Shown here: piece after piece, positions 8,762 to 16,807 of the stretch
How the letters are laid out: every line of letters starts with the position of its first letter
How positions within the stretch are numbered: position 1 is the stretch's first letter
Source: Halorussus limi
Lineage (GTDB): Archaea; Halobacteriota; Halobacteria; Halobacteriales; Haladaptataceae
Assembly: GCF_023238205.1 (NCBI RefSeq)
Contig: NZ_CP096659.1
Coordinates: 558,001 to 622,000 of the forward strand
Direction: 5' to 3'
Length of the DNA stretch: 64,000 nucleotides
The notes under the pieces: model-generated
What the model saw: the letters and a program-made list of their open reading frames with translations, nothing else
Told to the model about the DNA's origin: nothing
The model's database searches: none
Translations under genes and position numbers: made by a program

Positions 8762-9229
8762 ATGACTCGATTCGACGCCGCGGCCGCCGAGGAGCGCCAG
8801 AAACTGTTCGCGGACGGCATTGTCGCCCACCGCGAGCGCGCGAGCCCGTTCGTCACGTTCGAGGCCGACGCCGACGCGTCCGGGGCGGACGACGAGGACG
8901 GAGCGACCGACAGCGCGGAAACCGGGAGCGACGACGCCGACCCCGAAACCGGCGACGACGCCGAACAGGCCCCGCCGTGGATTCAGTTCGGCGACGGAAC
9001 GCTCAACCTCGACTGCACCGACGACGAGTTGGACGACCTCAAGTCGCTGCTCGGGGAGTTCCCGGCGTTCAAGATAGACGACCTCACCCGCCCGGAGGAG
9101 GCCGAGGGCGTCAACGTCCGGGTGTCCGCGCTGGCCGACCCCAACCGGGTGGCTCAGTGCGTCGAGCGCGTCTTTCGCGAGGTGTACGACCGACCCGAAT
9201 CGTTCCGGGCGTGGGTCACTGCGGTGTAG
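8762..9229 (+). CDS. Conserved hypothetical protein with acidic insert
   Basis: A 155-residue protein. The N-terminal 33 residues (MTRFDAAAAEERQKLFADGI then VAHRERASPFV) and residues 70-155 look globular. Between them is a highly acidic, Ala/Asp/Glu/Thr-only insert (about residues 34-68), probably a disordered linker. The C-terminal part ends in a helix typical of small haloarchaeal proteins (VAQCVERVFREVYDRPESFR). The start ATG lies just after TCTCGTACCCCGGCGT with no clear ribosome site, consistent with leaderless translation. No family named with certainty. Confidence 0.65.
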   Translation: MTRFDAAAAEERQKLFADGIVAHRERASPFVTFEADADASGADDEDGATDSAETGSDDADPETGDDAEQAPPWIQFGDGTLNLDCTDDELDDLKSLLGEFPAFKIDDLTRPEEAEGVNVRVSALADPNRVAQCVERVFREVYDRPESFRAWVTAV

Positions 9230-9243
9230 GCCCCTCCAACAGC

Positions 9244-9252
9244 TTTATTTTT
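9244..9252 (+). promoter_or_regulatory. TATA-like box of the downstream small gene
   Basis: TTTATTTTT lies 27 nt (box centre) before the ATG at 9275. Archaeal transcription usually starts about 25 nt after the TATA box, so the transcript would begin at or next to the start codon, giving a leaderless mRNA. Confidence 0.55.
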
Positions 9253-9274
9253 CAAGGTCGGTCTTTAGTCACCA

Positions 9275-9676
9275 ATGAGTATCGCCGAGGACATGTGCGC
9301 GATTACGCTAAACCATGCGGGCGAGAGACTCCGATACTTCGCCCGCACGGACCCCGACGACGGTGACCGCGACGAGGTCGAAGTCCTCCACCTCCGCGAC
9401 GACCTCGACTGGACGGACCGCCGCCAGCGCGAGGTCGAGTCCGAACTCCTCGAACTCGTGGCCAGCGAGAGCTACGAGCAACTGATGGGTGCCGACAACG
9501 TCAACCAGATAATCAAGGTCGCCGACACGAAGATTCTGTTCACCGGGTTCGTGGACGACGAGGTGGTGGTCGCCGCCTTCAAGCGCGGCATCCTCCCCGT
9601 TCTGCCGACGGTCGTGGACGACTTCCGGGAGTACATGTCCGAGCGCGACGTGTCGTTCATCTCGCTCGACGCCTGA
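9275..9676 (+). CDS. Conserved haloarchaeal protein of unknown function
   Basis: A 133-residue acidic protein with an alpha/beta pattern. A segment near residue 15-45 reads GERLRYFARTDPDDGDRDEV then LHLRDDL, the middle is helical, and a beta region at 85-110 (TKILFTGFVDDEVVVAAF) leads to a C-terminal helix starting LPTVVDDFREYMSER. It resembles a widespread group of small haloarchaeal proteins with a strand pair containing LHLRDD (possibly related to the DUF7522 group, unverified). It sits 45 nt after the preceding gene but has its own TATA box. Confidence 0.68.
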   Translation: MSIAEDMCAITLNHAGERLRYFARTDPDDGDRDEVEVLHLRDDLDWTDRRQREVESELLELVASESYEQLMGADNVNQIIKVADTKILFTGFVDDEVVVAAFKRGILPVLPTVVDDFREYMSERDVSFISLDA

Positions 9677-9706
9677 GCGGTCGCTCGACGCGCCGGTCGA
9701 CGCTTC

Positions 9707-9937
9707 TCAGTCCATCTGGATGTACGTCCGGGTCGTCCCCACGCTCTCGACTTCGTGTATCCCCGCGGTGACTATCTTCTGCAAGTCCCGAACCGTCTCG
9801 GCCTCGATTTCGGCGATGACGTCGAAGTCCCCGGCGACGATGTGGGCCTCCGTGACGCCCGACAGGTCCCGAATTTCCCCGACCACGTCCTCCGACGCTC
9901 CCGTCCCCGTGATGATGGCGGTGTACGCGCGAACCAT
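9707..9937 (-). CDS. Stand-alone Lrp/AsnC ligand-binding (RAM) domain protein
   Basis: A 76-residue protein made only of the Lrp/AsnC C-terminal sensor domain. It has the ferredoxin-like beta-alpha-beta-beta-alpha-beta layout: AYTAIITGTGASEDVV, helix, VTEAHIVAGDFDVIAEIEA, helix, then VESVGTTRTYIQMD. There is no DNA-binding helix-turn-helix. Such domains form dimers and higher oligomers that bind amino acids or other small effectors and may pair with full-length Lrp regulators. The start is the ATG giving the family-typical N-terminus MVRAYTAI. It is divergent from the bacterioopsin-activator-type regulator, about 95 nt between starts. Confidence 0.85.
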   Translation of the reverse strand: MVRAYTAIITGTGASEDVVGEIRDLSGVTEAHIVAGDFDVIAEIEAETVRDLQKIVTAGIHEVESVGTTRTYIQMD

Positions 9938-10031
9938 ACCCCGGATACGACGACCGCCACGAAAGCGTTGGTGCCGGCGGCGAGGGGCGCCTGCCACACG
10001 AGGTTTCCGTCGGGAGGTGGAACTCGGACCC

Positions 10032-10682
10032 ATGAGTCTCGTCGCGGAGTTCTCGGTTCCGGCCGACGATTTCGCACTCGCAGACGCGCTCGCGGCGGTT
10101 CCGGAGATTCGAATCGAAGTCGAACGCCTCGCGACCCACAGCAGGGAGTGGGTGATGCCGTTCGTGTGGGCGTCGGGCGGCGACCTCGACGCGTTCGAGT
10201 CGGCGCTGGCCGACGACGAGACGGTCGCCGACGTGGCGACGCTCGACCGACTCGACGGGGGCGCGTTGTTCATGATAGAGTGGGCCGACCCCGTCCAGTC
10301 GCTGGTGGACTCGATGGTGGACCGCCACGCCATCGTTCAAGAGGCGGTCGCGGACCGCGAGTGGTTCCTCAAACTCCGGTTCTCCGACGAGCAACACCTC
10401 TCGTCGTTCCGCGACCACTTCGAGTCGAACTTCGAACTCCACCGGAAGTACCGGCCCGAGGAACCCAGACAGGGCGAGTTCGGCCTGACGCCCCACCAGC
10501 GCGAGACGCTGGTGGTGGCCTCGGAACTGGGGTACTTCTCCGTCCCGCGCGGGGCGACGGCCGAGGACATCGCCGACGAACTCGACATCTCGGCGAACTC
10601 GGTCTCCCAGCGACTCCGGCGCGCGCACGACGCGCTGGTCCGAAACACGCTGTTAATCGACGGCCGCGACCGGTCCCGCTAA
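10032..10682 (+). CDS. Bacterioopsin-activator-type HTH regulator (HTH_10), first copy
   Basis: A 216-residue transcriptional regulator. The N-terminal 150 residues form the haloarchaeal sensor-like domain that precedes this type of HTH (MSLVAEFSVPADDFAL through FELHRKY). The C-terminal HTH_10 spans about residues 160-205 (LTPHQRETLVVASELGYF, then IADELDISANSVSQRLRRA). Residues near ELDISANSVSQ are the recognition-helix region. Effector unknown; family members act as activators or repressors in haloarchaea. It is followed by a paralogue in the same direction, separated by a 137-nt gap holding a 16-bp palindrome. Confidence 0.87.
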   Translation: MSLVAEFSVPADDFALADALAAVPEIRIEVERLATHSREWVMPFVWASGGDLDAFESALADDETVADVATLDRLDGGALFMIEWADPVQSLVDSMVDRHAIVQEAVADREWFLKLRFSDEQHLSSFRDHFESNFELHRKYRPEEPRQGEFGLTPHQRETLVVASELGYFSVPRGATAEDIADELDISANSVSQRLRRAHDALVRNTLLIDGRDRSR

Positions 10683-10688
10683 TAGGTT

Positions 10689-10704
10689 GCATTAATATTA
10701 ATGC
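10689..10704. promoter_or_regulatory. Perfect 16-bp AT-rich palindrome, possible operator
   Basis: GCATTAATATTAATGC is its own reverse complement. It starts 7 nt after the stop codon of the first regulator and lies 116 nt before the start of the second. In this GC-rich DNA such an AT-rich perfect palindrome stands out. It could be an operator for one of the regulators, or a promoter element with a TATA-like core; nothing shows which. Confidence 0.45.
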
Positions 10705-10819
10705 CGTGCCCTTACACCGGCGTTCTGTCAACTACCGGGGCGATGAGAGCGCCGCCACAGGAACGACGCGTAGTTACGACGAGGGGTCGCCCGACACGGG
10801 TGGGTGTGTCTACGGAACG

Positions 10820-11476
10820 ATGGGGGTAGTCACCGCATTCGAAATCGAGGTTCCGGCGTCGACGCTCGCGCTGGCCGAGACCTTCGAGCGCGCGCCGGAC
10901 GCCACGGTCCAGTTGGAGCAGACGGTCGGCGGCCCCGACGGACGCGACACCGTGTCCGCGTGGATTTCGGGGGTCGAGGACGACCGTCCCGCCGACCTGC
11001 TCCGGGAGGACTCGACCGTCACGGAGGTCCACCGACTCGGCGGGGACGGCGACGCCGAACTCCTCGAACTCCGGTTCGAGGAGCCCATCTGCCGGTTCGC
11101 CGACACGATATTCGAGCGCGGCGGCACGATACTCCGCGCGACCGCCGAAGACGGCGTCTGGCGCATGCAGTTGCGGTTCGCGGACAGCGACGACGTGGCC
11201 GAGGCGTTCGACGACGAGTTCACCAGCGAGTTCGACGCGACGATTACGCGCCTGTACGGGTCGAACGACGCCCCGACGGTGGACACCGGATTGACCGACA
11301 AACAGCGACGGGCGCTCGACGCCGCGTTCGACATGGGCTACTACGAGATTCCGCGAGCGGTGGACCTCCGGCGCGTCGGCGAGCGCCTCGGCATCTCTCG
11401 GCAGGCGGTCTCCGAGCGACTCCGCCGGGGTCACGAACTGCTGGTCGCGGACCTGTTCGGCGAGCGGAGCGAGTGA
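10820..11476 (+). CDS. Bacterioopsin-activator-type HTH regulator (HTH_10), second copy
   Basis: A 218-residue paralogue of the preceding regulator with the same layout: a sensor-like domain (residues 1-155) and a C-terminal HTH_10 (LTDKQRRALDAAFDMGYYEI, then GERLGISRQAVSERLRRGHE). The two share the LT-x-x-QR and the GY/GIS or DIS framework, but the N-terminal halves have diverged. This suggests an old duplication with different effectors. The ATG at 10820 gives MGVVTAFEIEVPAST, aligning with the other copy's MSLVAEFSVPADD. No regulated gene is obvious apart from the neighbouring trk genes, which are convergent. Confidence 0.87.
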   Translation: MGVVTAFEIEVPASTLALAETFERAPDATVQLEQTVGGPDGRDTVSAWISGVEDDRPADLLREDSTVTEVHRLGGDGDAELLELRFEEPICRFADTIFERGGTILRATAEDGVWRMQLRFADSDDVAEAFDDEFTSEFDATITRLYGSNDAPTVDTGLTDKQRRALDAAFDMGYYEIPRAVDLRRVGERLGISRQAVSERLRRGHELLVADLFGERSE

Positions 11477-11564
11477 AACCCAGTCGAGCAAGACTGAGAC
11501 GAACGAAACGGAGTCGAGCGGCACCGAGACGTGCGGGCGATTCGAGGAGCGCCGACGCGGGGGT

Positions 11565-13094
11565 TCAGGACCGCCAGTACGCCGGGGTCAGCAGGACCAG
11601 CACCGGCAGGATTTCGAGTCGCCCGATCCACATCAGGAACACCATGAATAGCTTCGTCGTCGACGGGAACGGGATGTAGCTGTTCATCGGACCGACGATT
11701 CCGAACCCCGGTCCGACGTTGCCGAGGGTCGCCGCGACCGCGCTCATCGCGTCGAGCGCGACTAAGTCGAGTCCGACGCGGGCCGCGTCGAAGTAGACCA
11801 GCATCGTGGCGGCGAAGAAGATGAGCAGGTACAGCAGGGTGAACGCGTAGATGCCCCGGACCGCGCGCTCGTCAAGCGCCCGGCCGCCGAGTCGGACCGG
11901 CCGGACCGCCTCGGGGTGGACCGTGGTGAACAGTTCGCGCTTGACCGACCGGAGGATGACCAGCCAGCGCACGATTTTGACCGCCCCGCCGGTCGACCCC
12001 GCCGACCCGCCGACGAACAGGATGACGAACAGCACGTACTGGGCCGGACTTCCCCACGTGTTGAAGTCCATGCTGGCGTACCCCGTCGTGGTGACGAGCG
12101 AGACGACCTGAAACACCGCGTGGCGGACCGACTTCTCCAGATTGCCGGCGAGCGGGCCGATAGTCGGCGTCTCGGCCATCCCTTCGCCGGTGAACAGCAG
12201 AACTGCGACTATCGCGGAGAAGACCGCCAGCACGCCGACGTAGAACCGGAACTCGTTGTCCTCGCCGAACGCCTCGATTTCGCCGTTGAACGCGTGCCAG
12301 AACAGCGCGAAGTTGGTGCCCGCCGCGACCATGAACGGGATGATGAGCCACTGGACGGCCGCCGAGAAGTATTCGATGCTCCGGGCGGCCGGGGAGAACC
12401 CGCCGGTCGGCATCGTCGTCAGTCCGTGGGCGACCGCCTGGTACGGGGTCATGTTCGGTGCGACCCCCGAGAGGTGGAGACCGAACAGCAGGACGACTTC
12501 GAGCGCGGTGATGGCGATGTACAGCTTCCAGAGCGCCCGGGCGGTCTCGGCGATGCGGGGCGTGAGCTTCGTGATGCCCGGCCCGGGAGCCTCGGCGTCC
12601 ATCAGTTGCGCGCCGCCGACCGTGAGTTCCGGCAGGATGGCGACCGCCAGCACGACGATACCCATGCCGCCGAGCCACTGGGTCTGCTGGCGCCACATCA
12701 TTAGCGCCCGCGAGTGCTTCTCGAAGCCGATGTTCCCCATGACGGTCGCTCCCGTGGTCGTGAAGCCGCTCATCGACTCGAACAGGGCGTTGACCGGTTG
12801 GCCGACCGTTCCCTCGCCCGCGATGACGTAGGGCGCGGCCCCGATTATCGACACCGCGAGCCACGTCAGCGCGACCATCAGGAACCCCTCGCGGGCCCCG
12901 AGGTCGGGGTCGTCGTCCAACCGTTCGAGACCCCAACCGACCCCGACCGCCAGCGCCATCGACGCGGCGAACGTCGTCACGCCGTCGCCGTAGAAGACCG
13001 CCAGCGCGAACGGGAACGCCATCGCCACCGCCAGCCACTTGACGACGGTGCCGACGAGGCTGGTACTCGCCCGCCAATCGACGCGCAGGTTCAT
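11565..13094 (-). CDS. trkH: TrkH-type potassium uptake membrane subunit
   Basis: A 509-residue integral membrane protein of the TrkH/KtrB superfamily, the potassium-translocating subunit. All four pore-loop filter segments are visible: SGFTTTGATVMGN, TTMPTGGFSPAAR, VTTTGYASMDF and TLGNVGPGFGIVG, each with the filter glycine. About ten hydrophobic membrane segments fit the M1-P-M2 fourfold layout plus extra N-terminal helices. Potassium uptake is central to salt-in osmoadaptation. It lies downstream of trkA on the same strand with a 99-nt gap, so the two are probably co-transcribed and their products form one complex. Confidence 0.93.
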   Translation of the reverse strand: MNLRVDWRASTSLVGTVVKWLAVAMAFPFALAVFYGDGVTTFAASMALAVGVGWGLERLDDDPDLGAREGFLMVALTWLAVSIIGAAPYVIAGEGTVGQPVNALFESMSGFTTTGATVMGNIGFEKHSRALMMWRQQTQWLGGMGIVVLAVAILPELTVGGAQLMDAEAPGPGITKLTPRIAETARALWKLYIAITALEVVLLFGLHLSGVAPNMTPYQAVAHGLTTMPTGGFSPAARSIEYFSAAVQWLIIPFMVAAGTNFALFWHAFNGEIEAFGEDNEFRFYVGVLAVFSAIVAVLLFTGEGMAETPTIGPLAGNLEKSVRHAVFQVVSLVTTTGYASMDFNTWGSPAQYVLFVILFVGGSAGSTGGAVKIVRWLVILRSVKRELFTTVHPEAVRPVRLGGRALDERAVRGIYAFTLLYLLIFFAATMLVYFDAARVGLDLVALDAMSAVAATLGNVGPGFGIVGPMNSYIPFPSTTKLFMVFLMWIGRLEILPVLVLLTPAYWRS

Positions 13095-13193
13095 CGACGA
13101 CCCACCTGCCGTTCGACCCGTCGTGGCTCGATTCGGCGTCGCTCGACCCGTCGCCGACTCGCTCGTCGCGCCATGGCTACGCCCGCGCCCCCA

Positions 13194-14537
13194 TCATAGC
13201 CGTTCGGAGACTACTTCGAGCGCGTCTCGGCCGACGAACGCCACGACGTGGTCGCCCGGTTCGATGACGGTGTCGCCCCGCGGAACGACGAACTCCTCGT
13301 CGCGGGTGATGGCCCCGACGACGAACTCCTCGGGCAGGTCGGCGACCGCCTCGCTGATGGGTCGGCCGACCAGAATCGAGTCGGCGTCCACCTCGACTTC
13401 GAGGACCTCCGCCCTGTCGTTCTCGATGAGCGCGACGTTCTCGGTGTGGAGTTCGCGCGTGAACCGGGTTATCTCCTCGGCGGTGACCTCCCGGGGGTTG
13501 ACGCCCACGTCCACGCCGACCGTCTCGAAGACGTCCACGTACTCGCCGCTCTCGACCACCGCGACGGTCCGGCGCGCGCCGAGTTGCTTGGCCAGCACCG
13601 AGACCAGCAGGTTCCGCTCGTCGCTGTCGAGGGCCGCGACGACGGCGTCGGCCTCGTCGACGTGTTCGCGCGCGAGGAACTCGGCGTCGGTCGGGTCGTT
13701 CTCCATGACGACCGTGTCGGGCAACTCCTCGGCGAGGGTCCGAGCGCGCTCGGGGTCCTGCTCGACGAGTCGCGGGTGGAGACCCCGCTCTTCGAGGAGT
13801 CTGGCGGTGTGGTAGCCGATTTCGCTCCCGCCGATGATGACCAAGTCCTCGTTCCGGGAGGGCGTCTCGCCGGGCGCGATTTCGCGGGCGAACGCCTGCA
13901 CGCTCCCCGGACTCCCGATGACGACGACCTTGTCGTCGGCCCTGATGACCGTCTCGCCGCCCGGAATCTCCACGTCGCCGTTCCGGATGAGAGCGGCGAA
14001 CGTCAGCGAGTCGAACCGGTCGGCCTCTCGGACCGTCTGGTCGGCGAGCGGACTCTCCGTGCCGACCTCGAACTCCGCCATCTGGACCCGACCGCCCGCG
14101 AACGGGTCCACGTCGCGGGCCGCGGGGAGGCCGATGACGCGAACGATGTCCTCGGCGGTCAGCAGGTTCGTACAGACCATGAAGTCGACGCCGAACGCCT
14201 GCCGGTTCTCGGCGTGCTGCCACGTTTCGAGGTAGTCGACGTTCTTGACCCGCGCGATGGTGAACGGGTCGTCGACGGTCTTGGCCGTCCCGCAGGCGAC
14301 CAGATTCGTCTCGTCGTCGTTCGTGCTAGCGATTATCATGTCGGCCCGTTCGACGCCCGCCTCCCGAAGAGTGGCGAGCGAGGTGCCGTCGCCCTCGATG
14401 GCGAGAACGTCGAGCGAGTAGGTCAGCGCGTCCACTCGCTCGCCGTCTACGTCCACGACGACGACCTCGTGAGCGTCCGCCAGACTCGCCGCGATGGAGG
14501 AACCGACCTCACCCGCGCCGATGATGATGACGTGCAT
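13194..14537 (-). CDS. trkA: Trk potassium system NAD-binding regulatory protein TrkA
   Basis: A 447-residue cytosolic regulator with two RCK units. The first begins MHVIIIGAGEVGSSIAASL (GxGxxG at residues 7-12) and the second LVIIGGSEIGYHTARLLEER near residue 229. Each is followed by a TrkA_C ligand domain (VSDLPEE-type sequence around DADSILVGRPISEAVADLPE in the second). It gates TrkH in response to NAD(H) or nucleotides. It lies upstream of trkH on the same strand. A GGGAGG sits 6 nt before the ATG, a well-placed ribosome-binding site that supports this start. Confidence 0.93.
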   Translation of the reverse strand: MHVIIIGAGEVGSSIAASLADAHEVVVVDVDGERVDALTYSLDVLAIEGDGTSLATLREAGVERADMIIASTNDDETNLVACGTAKTVDDPFTIARVKNVDYLETWQHAENRQAFGVDFMVCTNLLTAEDIVRVIGLPAARDVDPFAGGRVQMAEFEVGTESPLADQTVREADRFDSLTFAALIRNGDVEIPGGETVIRADDKVVVIGSPGSVQAFAREIAPGETPSRNEDLVIIGGSEIGYHTARLLEERGLHPRLVEQDPERARTLAEELPDTVVMENDPTDAEFLAREHVDEADAVVAALDSDERNLLVSVLAKQLGARRTVAVVESGEYVDVFETVGVDVGVNPREVTAEEITRFTRELHTENVALIENDRAEVLEVEVDADSILVGRPISEAVADLPEEFVVGAITRDEEFVVPRGDTVIEPGDHVVAFVGRDALEVVSERL

Positions 14538-14543
14538 CAGTAG

Positions 14544-14549
14544 CCTCCC
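14544..14549 (-). promoter_or_regulatory. Shine-Dalgarno site of trkA
   Basis: Read on the minus strand, GGGAGG is followed by a 6-nt spacer and then the trkA ATG. Most genes here lack a visible ribosome site and look leaderless, so trkA appears to have a genuine 5' leader. Confidence 0.6.
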
Positions 14550-14795
14550 TCATTCTTGCCCGTTTTTACGAGGCCCACCGTATCACTATTTTCATTCGGA
14601 GACGTGTGCCGGCAGATTCCGGGCGAGTCGCACGGGCGGCGAGACAGCTACGGAAACATTTCGCGTATCTCTTTATCGGTATTAGAAACATGTAGTTGTG
14701 TATCGGCAATCGCCTGCGGTGTGGTCCGGTCGAGACGGTCCGGAGCGTCACCCGAGGGACCGACTGCGAGACCCCGCTCGCTCGCCTTGGCCCGT

Positions 14796-15578
14796 CTACG
14801 CGACCCGCTTGGCGACCGAGGTCGGAAGCCGAAGCGTCTCGCCGTTCACCACGAGATTGTCGTAGTACACGTCCAGCGTCGCCGGGTTCACGGCGTCGCC
14901 GTGGCCGACGCCGACTCGGACGAGGCGGGCGTCCGCGCCGAAGCGCGCGACCACGTCGCCGAAGTTCCGGCCGTCGTAGCCCGATTCGAGGTCGGTGTAC
15001 TCGAACCAGTTGCCGCCCGCGAGACGGGCGGCCACGTCGAAGGTCCGCCACGACTCGCTCGGCGGGTCGCTCCCGTCGTCGCTCGTCAGGTACATCCCGT
15101 GTCGCCCGTCGGCGTTCTCGACCACCAGAAACGTCTCGTCGGGCGCGAGGCCGCCGCTCGACTCGTCCGGGTTGACGTTGTTCGGACCCTCGTAGTAGTC
15201 GTAGCGGAGGCCGCTCAGACTCCCCAGCGTCGGTTCGGCGCTCGGCGCGACTATCGACGCCGCGTAATCGACCGTCGAGTTACCGCTCGACGTGACGTGA
15301 ATCGGGTTCGGATGAGAGTCGTCCCCCACGGCCGACCCGCTCTCGACCGTCGCGGTGTACGACCCGTCGCCGTTGAGGTCGAACAGCGTGACCCCCGGCG
15401 GAAGCTCCGTGTTCACCTGCTGGAGCGCCGCCTCGACCGCCGGAGTCGCGTCGTTCGCGCCTCGCGCGTTCGATTCGCTGCCCTCGGCCGCCCCGCTCTC
15501 GACGACCGCCCCGCTCCCGACCGCACCCACCGCCGCGGCGGCCGTCCATCGGAGGACCGCCCGTCGCTCCCGGTTCAT
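14796..15578 (-). CDS. Tat-exported protein of unknown function
   Basis: A 260-residue protein. The N-terminus MNRERRAVLRWTAAAAVGAV has a twin-arginine-like RRAVLRW followed by an Ala/Gly hydrophobic stretch, so Tat export is predicted. The mature part is rich in Asp, Asn, Gly and Ser with beta-strand character (YDYYEGPNNVNPDESSGG, then SWRTFDVAARLAGGNWFEY) and could be a jelly-roll or lectin-like fold. No catalytic motif recognised. The ATG at 15578 is chosen because it places the arginine pair at residues 5-6. Another Tat gene lies 87 nt upstream on the same strand. Confidence 0.65.
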   Translation of the reverse strand: MNRERRAVLRWTAAAAVGAVGSGAVVESGAAEGSESNARGANDATPAVEAALQQVNTELPPGVTLFDLNGDGSYTATVESGSAVGDDSHPNPIHVTSSGNSTVDYAASIVAPSAEPTLGSLSGLRYDYYEGPNNVNPDESSGGLAPDETFLVVENADGRHGMYLTSDDGSDPPSESWRTFDVAARLAGGNWFEYTDLESGYDGRNFGDVVARFGADARLVRVGVGHGDAVNPATLDVYYDNLVVNGETLRLPTSVAKRVA

Positions 15579-15665
15579 GACGACTGACACGACGCCCACC
15601 GGTTTATGTCTACTTCCCGATTCTCCCGTCGGTCCGGCGGCGAACAGCGACTCCGAGTCACGGTC

Positions 15666-16373
15666 TCAGTCACCGCCGAGGTGAAGCGTCACTTCGAGCG
15701 GCCCGTCGGCGCGGTCGAACGCGAGCGACCCCGAGTACCGGAAGTCGTCGCGCGCCTCGCCGCCGACCGCGCCCCGAACTGCGTTGCCGTCGATGTCGTC
15801 GCTCTCGTCCGCGAGGTCGCCCTTCTCGACGCGGCCGCTCACGCGGAACTTGTACTCGACCGTCTCGCCCCGCGCTCGAATCGTGACGGTGTTCGGCAGT
15901 TTCGGCTCGTCTCCCGTCGTGTCCTCGAAGAGTTCGCCGTCCACGAACACCTTCCCCGGCCCGTCGAGTTGCAGGTCGGTCGGGTCGCCGGTGAACAGCC
16001 AACTGTCGCACCGGCCGTCGCTCACCGCACCGCGACCGGTGTTCCCGTCCACGAGTTCGTCCCAGTCGTCGGTCTCGTAGGTCCCGCCGCGCTTCACTCG
16101 GCCGCTGACGCTGACCTCGTAGGAGAACGTCTCCTCGCCCGCCGCGCAGAAGGTGATTTCGCGCCACCCGGTCGCGCCCGCGATCCCGGCGACCCCGGCA
16201 CCCGCGAGGCCCGCGGCCGCCGTCCCCTTCAACAGCGTCCGACGGTCGAGGCTCCCGGCCGAGGCCGTCCGTCGGTCGCCGTCTCGCTCCGGCGTCGGTT
16301 GTCCGTCCCTCTCGGAGGTCGATTCTCCGCCCTGCTCGGGCGTCGGTTCTCCGCCGCTCGGTCGGTTGGTCAT
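15666..16373 (-). CDS. Tat-exported protein with two similar beta domains
   Basis: A 235-residue exported protein. A 40-residue Pro/Glu/Ser/Thr leader precedes the Tat motif LDRRTLLKGTAAAGLAGAG (about residues 41-59). The mature part holds two related segments, YEVSVSGRVKRGGTYETDDW and VEYKFRVSGRVEKGDLADES, each followed by a G-x-x-V-RGAV-like turn. It therefore looks like a duplicated beta domain of about 80 residues. Function unknown; surface-located and probably structural or binding. The long polar N-terminal extension before the arginine pair is unusual but the frame has no better start. Confidence 0.7.
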   Translation of the reverse strand: MTNRPSGGEPTPEQGGESTSERDGQPTPERDGDRRTASAGSLDRRTLLKGTAAAGLAGAGVAGIAGATGWREITFCAAGEETFSYEVSVSGRVKRGGTYETDDWDELVDGNTGRGAVSDGRCDSWLFTGDPTDLQLDGPGKVFVDGELFEDTTGDEPKLPNTVTIRARGETVEYKFRVSGRVEKGDLADESDDIDGNAVRGAVGGEARDDFRYSGSLAFDRADGPLEVTLHLGGD

Positions 16374-16807
16374 TGCTCGCACACCCCGGTCCAATCTCTG
16401 GAGCGCGACCGGTATCAACCCGGACGCTCCTCAAGTCGGATTCGGTCGCCTTGCGGGCGAGTTAACCCAGATTCACCGAAGTTCGCGCGAGAAACCCGCC
16501 GTTTCGGGAATCAAGTCGAGATGGTCCGCGCGACACGTTCAATTTCCGTCCCGGTCGGTCGATTTCCGTCGCTGTCGGGCGGCCCGGGGAGCGACGCTAA
16601 GTCAAGTCCGTGTCGAAGACGTTGGCGACGCACGTGTAGCCGCCGATTCGGGGGAAGCGGCGGCGAAAATACACAAAGACGGCTGACCGTTTCGGAGGTG
16701 AAGCCCGGTGCGACATCCGCTTTCCGGTGTCGTCTACCGACCGAATCCCGACGCTAGGCCAACAGGTTCGTTAGCACTCACGGGGTATCGACGTAAGAGA
16801 GCGACAC
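16374..16807. other. 434-nt intergenic region between divergent genes
   Basis: The only structured element I see is a pair of 20-bp direct repeats at 16542-16561 and 16562-16581 (both begin ATTTCCGTC, 17 of 20 identical). Weakly AT-rich spots (GAAAATACACAAAG near 16674) might be promoter elements for the permease gene. No convincing ORF and no RNA fold recognised. Confidence 0.5.
16542..16581. repeat. Tandem imperfect 20-bp direct repeat
   Basis: Two adjacent 20-bp units, each starting ATTTCCGTC and then differing at three positions. A 20-bp spacing is about two helical turns, which suits a protein binding twice on one face of the DNA. It lies between a Tat-exported protein gene and the permease gene. 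Confidence 0.4.
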
